In this document: positions 44,775 through 54,059 of the stretch, in pieces | Layout: each line of letters opens with the position of its first letter | How positions within the stretch are numbered: the first letter of the stretch is position 1 | Origin: Bacteroidales bacterium KA00251 | GTDB taxonomy: Bacteria > Bacteroidota > Bacteroidia > Bacteroidales > Porphyromonadaceae | DNA length: 64,000 nt | Assembly: GCA_001552775.1 (NCBI GenBank) | Contig: KQ959277.1 | Span: forward strand, 238,227-302,226 | Reading direction: 5' to 3' | Notes under the pieces: generated by a model | Seen by the model: the letters and a program-made list of their open reading frames with translations, nothing else | Databases searched by the model: none | What the model was told of the DNA's origin: nothing | Translations under genes and position numbers: made by a program

Positions 44775-44782
44775 TACCTTTG
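44775..44782 (+). promoter_or_regulatory. -7 promoter box of the DUF4301 gene
   Basis: TACCTTTG, exact consensus, with a leader of about 20 bases to the ATG at 44807. Confidence 0.6.
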
Positions 44783-44806
44783 AAAAATAGATAGAAAGAT
44801 ATTAAT

Positions 44807-46369
44807 ATGCCTAACATGATAGCCCCTTTCACCGAGAGTGATATAACGTATTTAGAGCATTGTGGTATTACGCTTGAAGAGGCCAATAGGCAATACGGTA
44901 TTCTACAAAAAGGAGCTTTTTATCCTTCAGTAGTAAAGGCAGCTTCGCTTGAATATGGAATAATGAAGGTATCAGAGAGCGAAATGGGCAGCTATCTCGA
45001 AAAATGGGATAGCTATCGCGAGAGTGATCATGCATCCATTTGCAAATTTGTACCGGCTTCTGGTGCTGCATCACGTATGTTTAGAGATTTTTTTTCTCTG
45101 CTTGACAAGAAGGTCTCTTATACAGTAGATGATCTTACTGCAGTCCAAAAACAGTTTTTTGACCATATTGGTGCTTTTGCTTTTTATAAAGAGCTCAATG
45201 AAACCTGCCTTCGCAACGAATGGACGAGTATTTCGCGTCTCTTAAATTCGGGTAAATATTCCACTATTATTCAGAACCTTCTTACCTCTTATGGACTTGA
45301 TTATGCTCATCTACCGAAAGGATTGATCCCATTTCACAGCTATCCCAATGGAGAAATCCGCACTGCTGCTCTCGAACATCTCGTTGAAGGAGCACTCACT
45401 TGTAAAGGTATAGATGGAAAAGTGCAAGTGCATTTTACAATTCCTTCGGATAAAAGAGAAGCATTTATAGGTCATATTGACCGACATAAGGAGTACTTGG
45501 AGGATGAACTTGGAGTATATTTTGAGGTGTCTTATAGTGAACAGAGTTCTTCAACAGACACTTTGTCTCTTGATAATCAGGGAAATCTATTTCGCAAGAC
45601 AGATGGTACGCTGTTACTTCGTCCTGGAGGTCATGGGGCCTTGCTTAAAAACCTTATGGAGCTTAAGTCGGACATCGTATTGATAAAGAATATAGATAAT
45701 GTATCTCCTGACTTCTTAAAGGGCAATACGATCACATACACCAAACTCCTTGGAGGAATCCTTCTTGCTGTGCAGGAGAAGGTGTTTTCTTATCTCGAGC
45801 GAATTGATTCTGGTCGTACGTCACGATCTTTAACAGAAGAGATGCTTAGTTTCCTTCGTGAGGTCTTCTGTATTGAACTTTCTCCAAATGAGTTAGTCGG
45901 AGATAAAGAAACCTTAGAGCGTATCTTTGCTAAGCTAAACAGACCATTGCGTGTGTGTGCAATGGTGCATAACGAAGGTGAACCAGGAGGTGGACCTTTT
46001 GTGGTAAAAGAGGCTGGAGGTACCACGTCCCTTCAAATACTAGAAAGCTCTCAATTTAGTCAAGACGAAGCTTCACAAGAGGTTTTTTCTTCTGGAGCTT
46101 ATTTCAATCCAGTTCTTCTTGCATGTAGCTTGACGGGCTATTCTGGCAACCGCTTTAATCTTAAGGATTATGTGAATAGCAACCTAGCTTTTCTCACAAA
46201 GAAAAGCTATGAAGGTAAGGAGATTACCTCGCTTGAGCACCCTGGCCTTTGGAATGGATCAATGGATCGATGGAATACTATTTTTGTAGAGGTTCCCAAA
46301 AGTTTATTTACCCCTGTAAAGGGTGTGATGGACTTACTCCGGCCTGAGCATCAAACGTTATACAGTTAG
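44807..46369 (+). CDS. DUF4301 family protein
   Basis: 520 residues, soluble, no signal peptide. The N-terminal FVPASGAASRMFRDFFSLLDKK stretch, HSYPNGEIRTAALEHLVEGA, LLRPGGHGALLKNL and CAMVHNEGEPGGGPFVV are the conserved blocks of DUF4301, a Bacteroidetes family. The GASR/PGGHGAL pattern recalls nucleotide- or sugar-nucleotide-binding enzymes (for example UDP-sugar pyrophosphorylase-like), but the reaction is not known to me. It is monocistronic or the first gene before pepP (53 bases). Confidence 0.85.
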   Translation: MPNMIAPFTESDITYLEHCGITLEEANRQYGILQKGAFYPSVVKAASLEYGIMKVSESEMGSYLEKWDSYRESDHASICKFVPASGAASRMFRDFFSLLDKKVSYTVDDLTAVQKQFFDHIGAFAFYKELNETCLRNEWTSISRLLNSGKYSTIIQNLLTSYGLDYAHLPKGLIPFHSYPNGEIRTAALEHLVEGALTCKGIDGKVQVHFTIPSDKREAFIGHIDRHKEYLEDELGVYFEVSYSEQSSSTDTLSLDNQGNLFRKTDGTLLLRPGGHGALLKNLMELKSDIVLIKNIDNVSPDFLKGNTITYTKLLGGILLAVQEKVFSYLERIDSGRTSRSLTEEMLSFLREVFCIELSPNELVGDKETLERIFAKLNRPLRVCAMVHNEGEPGGGPFVVKEAGGTTSLQILESSQFSQDEASQEVFSSGAYFNPVLLACSLTGYSGNRFNLKDYVNSNLAFLTKKSYEGKEITSLEHPGLWNGSMDRWNTIFVEVPKSLFTPVKGVMDLLRPEHQTLYS

Positions 46370-46421
46370 ACTAATCCTCTTTGAAGGTCTATTTTGTGAA
46401 AATAAAAATAAAAACATAGAT

Positions 46422-48221
46422 ATGAAAAAGCAACAAACGATTGAACAACGCGTTTCGGCCTTACGAAATGCTATGAAAGAGAGATCCATTGATGCCTATA
46501 TTATATATAGCGAAGATGGTCACTTAGGTGAATATACACCAGCCTGCTGGAAGGGCAGAGAGTGGATCTCAGGCTTTAATGGTAGTGCCGGTAAAGTAGT
46601 CGTGACTCAAAACAAGGCGGGGCTATGGACCGATTCAAGATACTTTCTTCAGGCGACACAGCAGCTTGAGGGAACTCCTATTACTCTATACAAAGAGGAT
46701 GTCGCTGGATTTCCAACTTTTGAAGAATTCCTTACGGAGGAGTTAAAGAAAGGTGAAGTTGTGGGACTTGATGGTACTTGTGTAAGTCAATCCTCTATTG
46801 AGACTCTAGGTAAGCGACTTCAAGCATTTGAATTGAATCTCAACACCCAGTACGACCTTCTCCAAAATGTTTGGGAAGATCGTCCTGCTATTCCTCGAAA
46901 CCCCTTTAGAGAACAACCTGTAGAGTACTCAGGAGAATCCACAAAAGATCGAGTCGAAAGACTGCGAAAAGAACTCACAAAAAAAGGAGCTAATGCTACC
47001 ATAATGGTAACACTTGATGAAGTTTGCTGGGCATTTAACATTCGAAGCAATGATGTAGACTATAACCCTGTAGGGGTAGGCTATGGCATTATTACCCAAG
47101 ATGAGGCTGTGCTATTTACGTTTGCAGAAAAGGTACCGGCAGCACTTCAAAAGACCTTAAAGGAAAACGGGGTGAAAGTAAAACCTTATGAGGAAGTTGT
47201 GTCCTATATCAGCAATTTAGGACCTAGCGTTCGTCTATTTGTTGATAAAAACAAGATTAATGGCACGCTATATCGAAGTATTCCAACGCATGTGGCAATT
47301 GTTGAGGGCTTCTCTATCGTTTCATTACAGAAGAGCTATAAAAATAAAACAGAGATAGCGTGCATTCACAAAGCGATGCATGCCGATGGAGTTGCATTGA
47401 CGCGCTTTTTCATGTGGTTTGAAGAAGCTTTGCATAAAGGTGAAACTCCCACAGAATATGAAATAGAGGGAATTCTCAATTCTTTTAGAGCTAAGAATCC
47501 AGACTTCATAGGGGATAGCTTCAGCACAATTTGTGGTTATAATGGACATGGTGCTATTGTGCATTATCATGCTACACCAGAATCTTCCTATACCATAGAA
47601 AATAAAGGTGTGCTTCTTTTAGATAGTGGTGGTCAGTACAAATATGGTACTACTGATATCACACGCACAATTGCGCTTGGTAATGAAGAGCCGGATCCCA
47701 ACTTGAAGAAGGACTATACCCTCGTTTTAAAGGGACATATATCTCTGGCGACGGCACAGTTCCCAGAGGGAACGCGAGGAAATCAACTTGATATTCTTGC
47801 AAGAAAAGCTCTTTGGGATCAAGGTCTTTCTTTTGGACATGGTACTGGTCATGGAGTAGGCGTTGCGCTTAATGTCCATGAAGGACCTCAAAACTTCCGT
47901 ACAGATAATAATCCCACACCTATGGCTATAAATACTTTTACAAGTAATGAGCCAGGTCTATATAGAGCAAACAAGTGGGGTATTCGAATAGAGAACTTAG
48001 TGCTCACAATAGAAAAGTGTCAAACTGAATTTGGAAAGTTTCTTGGTTTGGAGACGGTAACCCTATGCTTCTTAGATAACCGACTGGTTGATAAGAGCCT
48101 TCTCACCGAGAAAGAGATTACATGGTACAATGAATATCAAGCACTAGTTTATAGAGAATTGTCTCCTCTTCTTGAAGAAAGGGAAGCAAATTGGCTCAAG
48201 AAAAAAACAATGCCACTCTAA
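46422..48221 (+). CDS. pepP: Xaa-Pro aminopeptidase (M24B)
   Basis: 599 residues. It removes an N-terminal residue before proline. Two creatinase-like N-terminal domains (about 1-310) precede the pita-bread metallopeptidase domain. Its five dinuclear metal ligands can be placed: Asp in LLLDSGGQY, Asp in TTDITRTI, His in GTGHGVG, Glu in SNEPGLY and Glu in RIENLVL. Peptide degradation fits an asaccharolytic Porphyromonas-like organism. It is 53 bases after the DUF4301 gene; a carbonic anhydrase gene follows. Confidence 0.93.
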   Translation: MKKQQTIEQRVSALRNAMKERSIDAYIIYSEDGHLGEYTPACWKGREWISGFNGSAGKVVVTQNKAGLWTDSRYFLQATQQLEGTPITLYKEDVAGFPTFEEFLTEELKKGEVVGLDGTCVSQSSIETLGKRLQAFELNLNTQYDLLQNVWEDRPAIPRNPFREQPVEYSGESTKDRVERLRKELTKKGANATIMVTLDEVCWAFNIRSNDVDYNPVGVGYGIITQDEAVLFTFAEKVPAALQKTLKENGVKVKPYEEVVSYISNLGPSVRLFVDKNKINGTLYRSIPTHVAIVEGFSIVSLQKSYKNKTEIACIHKAMHADGVALTRFFMWFEEALHKGETPTEYEIEGILNSFRAKNPDFIGDSFSTICGYNGHGAIVHYHATPESSYTIENKGVLLLDSGGQYKYGTTDITRTIALGNEEPDPNLKKDYTLVLKGHISLATAQFPEGTRGNQLDILARKALWDQGLSFGHGTGHGVGVALNVHEGPQNFRTDNNPTPMAINTFTSNEPGLYRANKWGIRIENLVLTIEKCQTEFGKFLGLETVTLCFLDNRLVDKSLLTEKEITWYNEYQALVYRELSPLLEEREANWLKKKTMPL

Positions 48222-48304
48222 AGAGGGAAAGAGAAGGGCTACTACCCTATCCCCTAAAGAAGGATGTAGTAGCTACTTCTCTTCCAATAAACTAACGAAC
48301 GACT

Positions 48305-48880
48305 ATGGGAAAAATCATCTCTTTAAGAGGCTGTACTCCGCAGATAGGGAAGAATGTCTTTCTGGCTGAAGGTGCTTGCGTCGTGGGCGATGTGATATTA
48401 GGAGACCATTGTAGTGTTTGGTTTAATGCTGTCATTCGCGGGGACGTAAATGGCATTCGCATTGGAAATGGCGTGAACATACAAGATGGAGCAGTACTCC
48501 ATACGCTATATAAGGCCTCCACTGTGTGCATTGATGACTATGTCTCTATAGGTCATGGAGCAATCCTTCATGGAGCTCAAGTGGGGAAATATGCACTTAT
48601 CGGTATGGGTGCAGTAATTATGGACTATGCTGAGGTAGGAGAAGGAGCAATAGTCGCTGCTGGAGCTGTTGTAACTAAAGGCACAAAGATTGAGCCTTAT
48701 ACGCTGTGGGCAGGGGTACCTGCAAAGAAGATTAGAGACCTTTCCCAAGAAGAAGTTCAGCGAAGTAGCTTGAAAACAGCTCACAACTACCCTATTTATG
48801 CTTCATGGTTTGAAGATGAGTATTTTATTAATCGCGATCGTTTACTGACGTCAAGCGAAGCAACACCAGAGAATTACTAG
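48305..48880 (+). CDS. Gamma carbonic anhydrase family protein
   Basis: 191 residues, left-handed beta-helix of hexapeptide repeats (about 15-155) with the three zinc-binding histidines at LHTLYK, GHGAILHG and the second His of that stretch. It resembles YrdA/PaaY/CaiE-type proteins. Some members hydrate CO2; others are of unknown role, so activity is inferred. 83 bases after pepP. Confidence 0.88.
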   Translation: MGKIISLRGCTPQIGKNVFLAEGACVVGDVILGDHCSVWFNAVIRGDVNGIRIGNGVNIQDGAVLHTLYKASTVCIDDYVSIGHGAILHGAQVGKYALIGMGAVIMDYAEVGEGAIVAAGAVVTKGTKIEPYTLWAGVPAKKIRDLSQEEVQRSSLKTAHNYPIYASWFEDEYFINRDRLLTSSEATPENY

Positions 48881-48935
48881 AGAGCATCTTTGCTTTATAA
48901 GCAATAGCAATATATCTATACAATCATCATATCCT

Positions 48936-49601
48936 ATGAAATTTTTTGTTGATACAGCAAACCTAGCCCAAATCGAAGAAGCAAATGATTTGGGTGTATT
49001 GGATGGGGTTACTACAAATCCCTCACTAATGGCAAGAGAAGGCATCTTCGGTGCGGAAGCGTGTCGTGAACATTACAAAAAGATCTGTGAAATTGTTGAC
49101 GGTCCTATCAGTGCCGAAGTGATGAGTACAGATCTTGATGAAATGATTGAAGAGGGGCGTCAACTTGCTTCAATTCATAAAAACATTGTCGTAAAGGTGC
49201 CTGCAACACTCAATGGTATCAAAGCTATCCGTGCCTTGAGTCAAGAAGACATTGATACAAACTGCACACTTATCTTCAACGTAGGACAAGCTGTACTTGC
49301 GGCTAAAGCAGGTGCCACCTATGTATCTCCTTTTGTGGGAAGAATTGATGATATTAGTGGAGATGGTATTCAGTTGGTTAGCGATATTGTAGAGACGTTT
49401 GAAACGTACGGCTTCGCCACAGAGGTGATAGCAGCAAGTATTCGTCACACACGCCATATTATTGAAGCTATGGAAGTGAATGCCGACATTGCTACTTGTC
49501 CTCTTGCTGCTATAAAAGGTCTTCTTAAGCATCCACTCACGGATAGTGGACTGGAAGCTTTCCTTGCAGATCAAAGGCGAGTAGCTCAAGAGGGGAAATA
49601 A
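48936..49601 (+). CDS. fsa: Transaldolase-like / fructose-6-phosphate aldolase family protein
   Basis: 221 residues, the short TalC/FSA class. KFFVDTANLAQIEEANDLGVLDGVTTNPSL opens the TIM barrel, the Schiff-base lysine is in VVKVPAT, and CTLIFNVGQAVLAAKAGATYVSPFVGR and AASIRHTRH are conserved. It either acts as transaldolase in the pentose phosphate path or as fructose-6-phosphate aldolase; the sequence alone does not decide. Confidence 0.92.
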   Translation: MKFFVDTANLAQIEEANDLGVLDGVTTNPSLMAREGIFGAEACREHYKKICEIVDGPISAEVMSTDLDEMIEEGRQLASIHKNIVVKVPATLNGIKAIRALSQEDIDTNCTLIFNVGQAVLAAKAGATYVSPFVGRIDDISGDGIQLVSDIVETFETYGFATEVIAASIRHTRHIIEAMEVNADIATCPLAAIKGLLKHPLTDSGLEAFLADQRRVAQEGK

Positions 49602-49625
49602 TAAAACCTACAGGCTAGAATACAA

Positions 49626-50837
49626 ATGATTCTATATCTATTCCCTAAACTTAAAAGGATTTTATTCCTTTTGAGTTTAGGGCTTTTTATTTCCTTTTCC
49701 TTTTCTCCTTTTGTTTATTCCCAAAATGACAGTTCAGAAGTGCATGTGGGAGCAGAAAGAAGCGATCTTCTCCTACCTTTGATTAAGGGTAAACGCATTG
49801 CTATTATTGGGAACCAAACTTCTACTGTAGGGAACGGAGAGTTGCTACCTGAGTTTTTACTTCGTCAGGGAGTTAATGTGGTTAAGCTCTTCTCACCAGA
49901 GCATGGATTTAGGGGTGATGAAGATGCTGGAGCCAGTGTATTATCTTCAATAGATAAGGTTACAGGGCTACCAATTATCTCTCTCTACGGCAATAAAAAG
50001 AAACCCTCATCTGCAGATCTTCATGATGTTGATGTGTTACTTTTTGATTTACAAGATGTAGGAACTCGATTTTACACCTATATAAGTACGATGCACTATG
50101 CCATGGAAGCCGCCGCAGAGCACGATGTTCCTTTCATCGTACTTGATCGTCCTAACCCCAATGATTTCGTTGCGGGACCGATTCTTGAAATGGATTGTCA
50201 GTCTTTTATTGGTATGCACCCTATTCCGCTACTTCATGGATTGACAGTAGGTGAACTTGCATTAATGATCAATGGCGAGCGCTGGTTAAAGGTCAAAGGA
50301 GGGTCTTGTAACCTAGTAGTAATTCCTATTGAAGGATGGAGACATGGCGATTACTATTCGCTTCCAGTACCTCCAAGTCCCAATTTAAGAAGCAACGATG
50401 CTATTAGGCTCTACCCTTCTCTACGCCTTTTCGAAGCTACGATTCTTAGTGTAGGAAGGGGAACTGAGAATCCTTTTACAATGCTGGGTTACCCAGACAA
50501 GCGGTGGGGAAAATATAGTTTTAAACCACTTTCCAGAAAAGGAGCCTACAATCCTAAGCATAATAAAAAAGTTTGTTATGGAGAGGATTTTTCTGTAGCA
50601 TTACCCCAGGGCGGGTTCGACTTGTCAATCTTTATAAGGTATCACTATTTGGCAAAGAGCTTAGGGTACTCGCTTGTGGATCGCAGAAGAACTTTTGAAT
50701 TACTGATTGGTAACAAGAAAACCCTGCTTGATATTGAACAAGGGAAAAGTGTAGCTTCTATAGAAGAGTCTTGGAAAACAGGTTTAGACTCTTATAAAAA
50801 ACTAAGAGCAAAGTACATTATATACGAAGAAAAATGA
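49626..50837 (+). CDS. DUF1343 (NamZ/YbbC) exo-beta-N-acetylmuramidase family protein
   Basis: 403 residues. A signal peptide (about 1-33, FVYSQ) directs export. The DUF1343 domain begins with RIAIIGNQTS and contains LFSPEHGFRGDEDAGA, LLFDLQDVGTRFYTYISTMHYAMEAAAEHDVPFIVLDRPNPN and RGTENPFTMLGYP, the conserved blocks of the family. NamZ of Bacillus releases MurNAc from peptidoglycan; Porphyromonas relatives may recycle cell wall this way. It starts 25 bases after the aldolase gene, possibly the same transcript. Confidence 0.88.
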   Translation: MILYLFPKLKRILFLLSLGLFISFSFSPFVYSQNDSSEVHVGAERSDLLLPLIKGKRIAIIGNQTSTVGNGELLPEFLLRQGVNVVKLFSPEHGFRGDEDAGASVLSSIDKVTGLPIISLYGNKKKPSSADLHDVDVLLFDLQDVGTRFYTYISTMHYAMEAAAEHDVPFIVLDRPNPNDFVAGPILEMDCQSFIGMHPIPLLHGLTVGELALMINGERWLKVKGGSCNLVVIPIEGWRHGDYYSLPVPPSPNLRSNDAIRLYPSLRLFEATILSVGRGTENPFTMLGYPDKRWGKYSFKPLSRKGAYNPKHNKKVCYGEDFSVALPQGGFDLSIFIRYHYLAKSLGYSLVDRRRTFELLIGNKKTLLDIEQGKSVASIEESWKTGLDSYKKLRAKYIIYEEK

Positions 50838-50982
50838 GAATCCAGAGTCTATACTACTACAATGAGTTGTATAGTTTACACTCTACATATACTATTTTAG
50901 ACTTCAAGAGCCATTCCTAAAAAGATGAAAAGACAAGCCCAATGCCTTGTTGTACACGATGGCTTCATAAGGGATTTTTCAT

Positions 50983-50990
50983 TACTTTTG
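50983..50990 (+). promoter_or_regulatory. -7 promoter box adjacent to the DUF4105 start codon
   Basis: TACTTTTG, an exact match, ends four bases before the ATG at 50995. A transcript from here would be leaderless or nearly so. No -33 TTTG at the standard spacing was seen. Confidence 0.5.
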
Positions 50991-50994
50991 TAAT

Positions 50995-52293
50995 ATGAAA
51001 GATAATGTCCTGAGCTCACCACAGAGAAGAGCCTTTTACTTTTTAGGTCTCTTCTTTTTTTCTTTGCTCTTTGTCTTGCCAATCAAGGCAATAAACGAAC
51101 CTTTACTAGAAAGAGGAACGACTTCTCCTGAAAGAAATCCTTTTGAAAGCAAAGAGTTTTCGTTGATTGTAACGGGAGGCTTACCAGATTATGTATACAC
51201 TATCTATGGTCATGTCGCTTTACGTTTACAAGATAAAGAAGAAGGAATTGATGAAGTGTATAACTGGGGAATATTTGACTTTGATGCACCCAATTTTATA
51301 GGTAAGTTCATTAAAGGAAACACCACAGACTATATGCTAGGGGTTCAAGATACAGAACTCTTTATCACACAATATCTATCGGAGGGATCAAAAGTTTATG
51401 AAACTGAGCTCAACCTCTCTCCTGTAGAGAAGGAAAGGCTATGCAAGTTACTTGAAGATAACCTCCAGGATCCTTACTACCTTTACAATTTTGTTTTTGA
51501 TAACTGCTCTACTCGCCCTTTTGAACTTTTAAAACAAGCGGTTGAGGGACAACTTGTATATCCTGATGTACTACTGACAACACGTCGAAAGATGGTGGAT
51601 CAATTTGCAAAAGGGAGGCCTTGGTTGGAATTTGGTACAGACGTTGTACTCGGGAAGCCTGCTGACAAAGAGATCGGCGCGGAGGATCAACTTTTTTTAC
51701 CGCTCTATGCCAATGAGCTCGTAAAGGGTATCAAGATTGTTTCTTCCAATGGACAAGAAAGGAATCTTGCAGGGGAGCAAACGGTATATCCATCATACGT
51801 AGAGCAAAAATCACTTCCCAAGGTCTCGTTCTTTTTACTCCCTTTCTTTGTGACGCTAGCAATATTTATAATTACAGAGTTTACATGTTACTATCCCAAG
51901 AGAAATTGTCTTTGGTTTAGGATTTGGTCCACTCTTTTTCTAGCTGCGATGGGATTAGCAGGTTGCTTGGTCTTTTATCTATCTTTTTTTTCGCTTCATC
52001 CCCTTGTCTATCCTAATTTCAACATTATGGTTTATCATCCACTCTATTTGCTGGTGTCAATTCCTACGTTGTGGATAAGGAAAAATCTATTTGGTCACCT
52101 CTATCACCTTCTCAATATACTAGTACAGATTCTATTTATCTTATTGGTAGCTTGGATCTCTAGTCAAGTGTTTAGTCCGTGTACCCTCTTCTTAAGTATG
52201 GCAAGCATGTCCATTTCCCTTCGCTATTCGGGGGCTTTCATTTTAACGAATATCAAAAAAATCAGGAAAAGAGGGAATTGCACTCCTCAATAA
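50995..52293 (+). CDS. DUF4105 membrane protein
   Basis: 432 residues. A signal peptide or anchor (about 12-33) is followed by a periplasmic DUF4105 domain (about 50-225: TIYGHVALRLQD, VYNWGIFDFDAPNFIGKFIKG, YNFVFDNCSTRPFELL; the HxD/NC pattern suggests a papain-like catalytic site) and five membrane segments in the C-terminal 150 residues. The family is also called Lnb N-terminal periplasmic domain; in Bacteroidetes its substrate is unknown. Gene downstream begins after 47 bases. Confidence 0.85.
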   Translation: MKDNVLSSPQRRAFYFLGLFFFSLLFVLPIKAINEPLLERGTTSPERNPFESKEFSLIVTGGLPDYVYTIYGHVALRLQDKEEGIDEVYNWGIFDFDAPNFIGKFIKGNTTDYMLGVQDTELFITQYLSEGSKVYETELNLSPVEKERLCKLLEDNLQDPYYLYNFVFDNCSTRPFELLKQAVEGQLVYPDVLLTTRRKMVDQFAKGRPWLEFGTDVVLGKPADKEIGAEDQLFLPLYANELVKGIKIVSSNGQERNLAGEQTVYPSYVEQKSLPKVSFFLLPFFVTLAIFIITEFTCYYPKRNCLWFRIWSTLFLAAMGLAGCLVFYLSFFSLHPLVYPNFNIMVYHPLYLLVSIPTLWIRKNLFGHLYHLLNILVQILFILLVAWISSQVFSPCTLFLSMASMSISLRYSGAFILTNIKKIRKRGNCTPQ

Positions 52294-52340
52294 AGAGAGG
52301 TGATAATATGCTCCCCAACTAGAAAAAAAACAGGTTGCAA

Positions 52341-53963
52341 ATGCTAAGAAAATTCCCACTGAAGATAAGTAAACTCTTGTCGCTTCTGCTCACCCTCTCT
52401 TGTGTGAGTGGTGCAACCTATGCTGCAGAGGTGCCCAGATTGCTTCTATGCTTCTATGTTGAGGGTATGCAACTTGACTTGGTCAACAGCTATTCTCCTG
52501 CTTTCGTCTCTCAAGGGAAGGGAATAGAGAGACTTTTCAAACAAGGTGTTTTATACCCAAAAGTTGAGTGGAATATTGTAGCTCCCAATGCATCTTCAGC
52601 ACTTGCGACCTTAGCTTCTGGATCCTTTCCTTCTTCTCACGGAGTAGGACTTGGCACAGATCTTCTTTCCTTACTCCAAGACTCTAATTCAAGAGGAGTA
52701 TACACAGCGGATCGTCTTTCTGCATCCAATCTTCAGTATCAGACATTCTCTGATGTATTGAGAGTTATCACTGAAGGGAAAAGTATAGTATATAGTGTCG
52801 CATCCATTGCGGAGAATGCCATAACTGTGGGAGGAAGAAGAACCTCTGCAGCCTTCTGGATTGATGATAGAAGTGGGCAATGGTGCTCAAGTTCTTATTA
52901 TCCCGATGCCTCTTCTATACTCTATGCATGGAAAAAAGAGAGATCCTCAATACTTCAGCCTAGCCATTTGGCAGACAAAGAAGTAATATGGACACCTATG
53001 GGCAACTACAAAACAGTATTGTTGCCATATTACGGAGGAAAGCCCGCACAAAGGTTTCGTCATACACTTAAAGGATATCAAAAAAGTATCTTATTCAAAA
53101 GAAGTGCACTTGCCAATGACGCCGTAGCTACCTTATCTGAAGCACTTATAGAACGAATCCAAAAGGAGTCTAAAGAGCAACCAGCCGTCTTGCACATTGT
53201 CCTGAATTGTAATGTAAGCGGTGAGGATACTGATTTTTCTCCATACTCGCCCGAAACTATAGATGCCTACTCACGTATAGATAAAGCAATAGCGACGATT
53301 GTTGACAAAGCAGAGAAAACTCTAGGAGCTTCAAATGTCGCCACTTCCTTGGTAGCTCTTCCTCTTCAGAAAGGACCTTTTGCGACATCTGTTGGGAAGT
53401 ATACAGCCTCTCCATCGGAGAAGAACTTGTATGATAGGATTCGAGCTCTTGTCAACCTATACCTATCTGCACTCTACGGAAAAGGTAACTGGGTGACAAA
53501 GGTAGAAGAGCCTTATCTTTATCTTGATCAATCATTCATAGAAAGCAAAGCCTACTCTCTTTTTGAAATACGTCAGCGTGTTGCTACATTAATGGAGGAG
53601 ATGAGCGAAGTGAAGAGAGCCTACCCTCTTGGCCACTCAACTCTCTATGTACCAGATCGCTCTAGAGAGCAATTGCTCCACTCTCTTCCTGCATCTTCTA
53701 ATGCTGATCTCTTTTTTATTTCACAAAAATCACCTGCAAACAGCACACTTCATTCTCGAGTAAAAGAAAGTCTTACAAACTTTCTACAACCTTCATATAG
53801 TTTTATGGTACTACGCCATCCTAAACTTGTTGGTAAGGTTGTTTGTCGGCCTGTGGATATTGCTTCGTGGGGGGCTACATGGGCATACCTATTTCATATT
53901 CGTCCGCCGAGCGAATCTGGAGGACTTCCACTTGATGAGGTGTTTTACACTTCTTCCTACTAG
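52341..53963 (+). CDS. PafA-family phosphatase homologue, active site degenerate (pseudoenzyme)
   Basis: 540 residues from the ATG at 52341. A signal peptide (about 1-28, ATYAAE) and the overall plan (LLLCFYVEGMQLDLV, VLYPKVEWNIVAPNASSALATLASGSFPSSHGVG, SVASIAENAITVGGRRTSAAFWIDDRSGQW, SGGLPLDEV at the end) match the type I phosphodiesterase / PafA phosphatase family. Known PafA residues are missing: the first Asp (VDQMR) is Glu in VEGMQ; the Thr nucleophile position has Ser-Ser-Ala; the DxxxH ligand pair is NVSGED; the late ADHG motif is LPLQKG; and the C-terminal His motif is gone. It is probably a non-catalytic periplasmic protein. Confidence 0.75.
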   Translation: MLRKFPLKISKLLSLLLTLSCVSGATYAAEVPRLLLCFYVEGMQLDLVNSYSPAFVSQGKGIERLFKQGVLYPKVEWNIVAPNASSALATLASGSFPSSHGVGLGTDLLSLLQDSNSRGVYTADRLSASNLQYQTFSDVLRVITEGKSIVYSVASIAENAITVGGRRTSAAFWIDDRSGQWCSSSYYPDASSILYAWKKERSSILQPSHLADKEVIWTPMGNYKTVLLPYYGGKPAQRFRHTLKGYQKSILFKRSALANDAVATLSEALIERIQKESKEQPAVLHIVLNCNVSGEDTDFSPYSPETIDAYSRIDKAIATIVDKAEKTLGASNVATSLVALPLQKGPFATSVGKYTASPSEKNLYDRIRALVNLYLSALYGKGNWVTKVEEPYLYLDQSFIESKAYSLFEIRQRVATLMEEMSEVKRAYPLGHSTLYVPDRSREQLLHSLPASSNADLFFISQKSPANSTLHSRVKESLTNFLQPSYSFMVLRHPKLVGKVVCRPVDIASWGATWAYLFHIRPPSESGGLPLDEVFYTSSY

Positions 53964-53982
53964 CTCTTTTCTGTAAACCCAG

Positions 53983-53990
53983 TATATTTG
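53983..53990 (+). promoter_or_regulatory. -7 promoter box of secA
   Basis: TATATTTG, exact consensus, about 66 bases before the secA ATG at 54060. Confidence 0.5.
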
Positions 53991-54059
53991 TACGTGGCGA
54001 AAAGAAAAGCTTATCCAAACCTTTGAAGAAAAACCATAGCATACTCTATTTAAAACAAT

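Noticed and set aside
48172-48369. 65-codon plus-strand frame
   Set aside because: Overlaps the pepP end and the carbonic anhydrase start out of frame.
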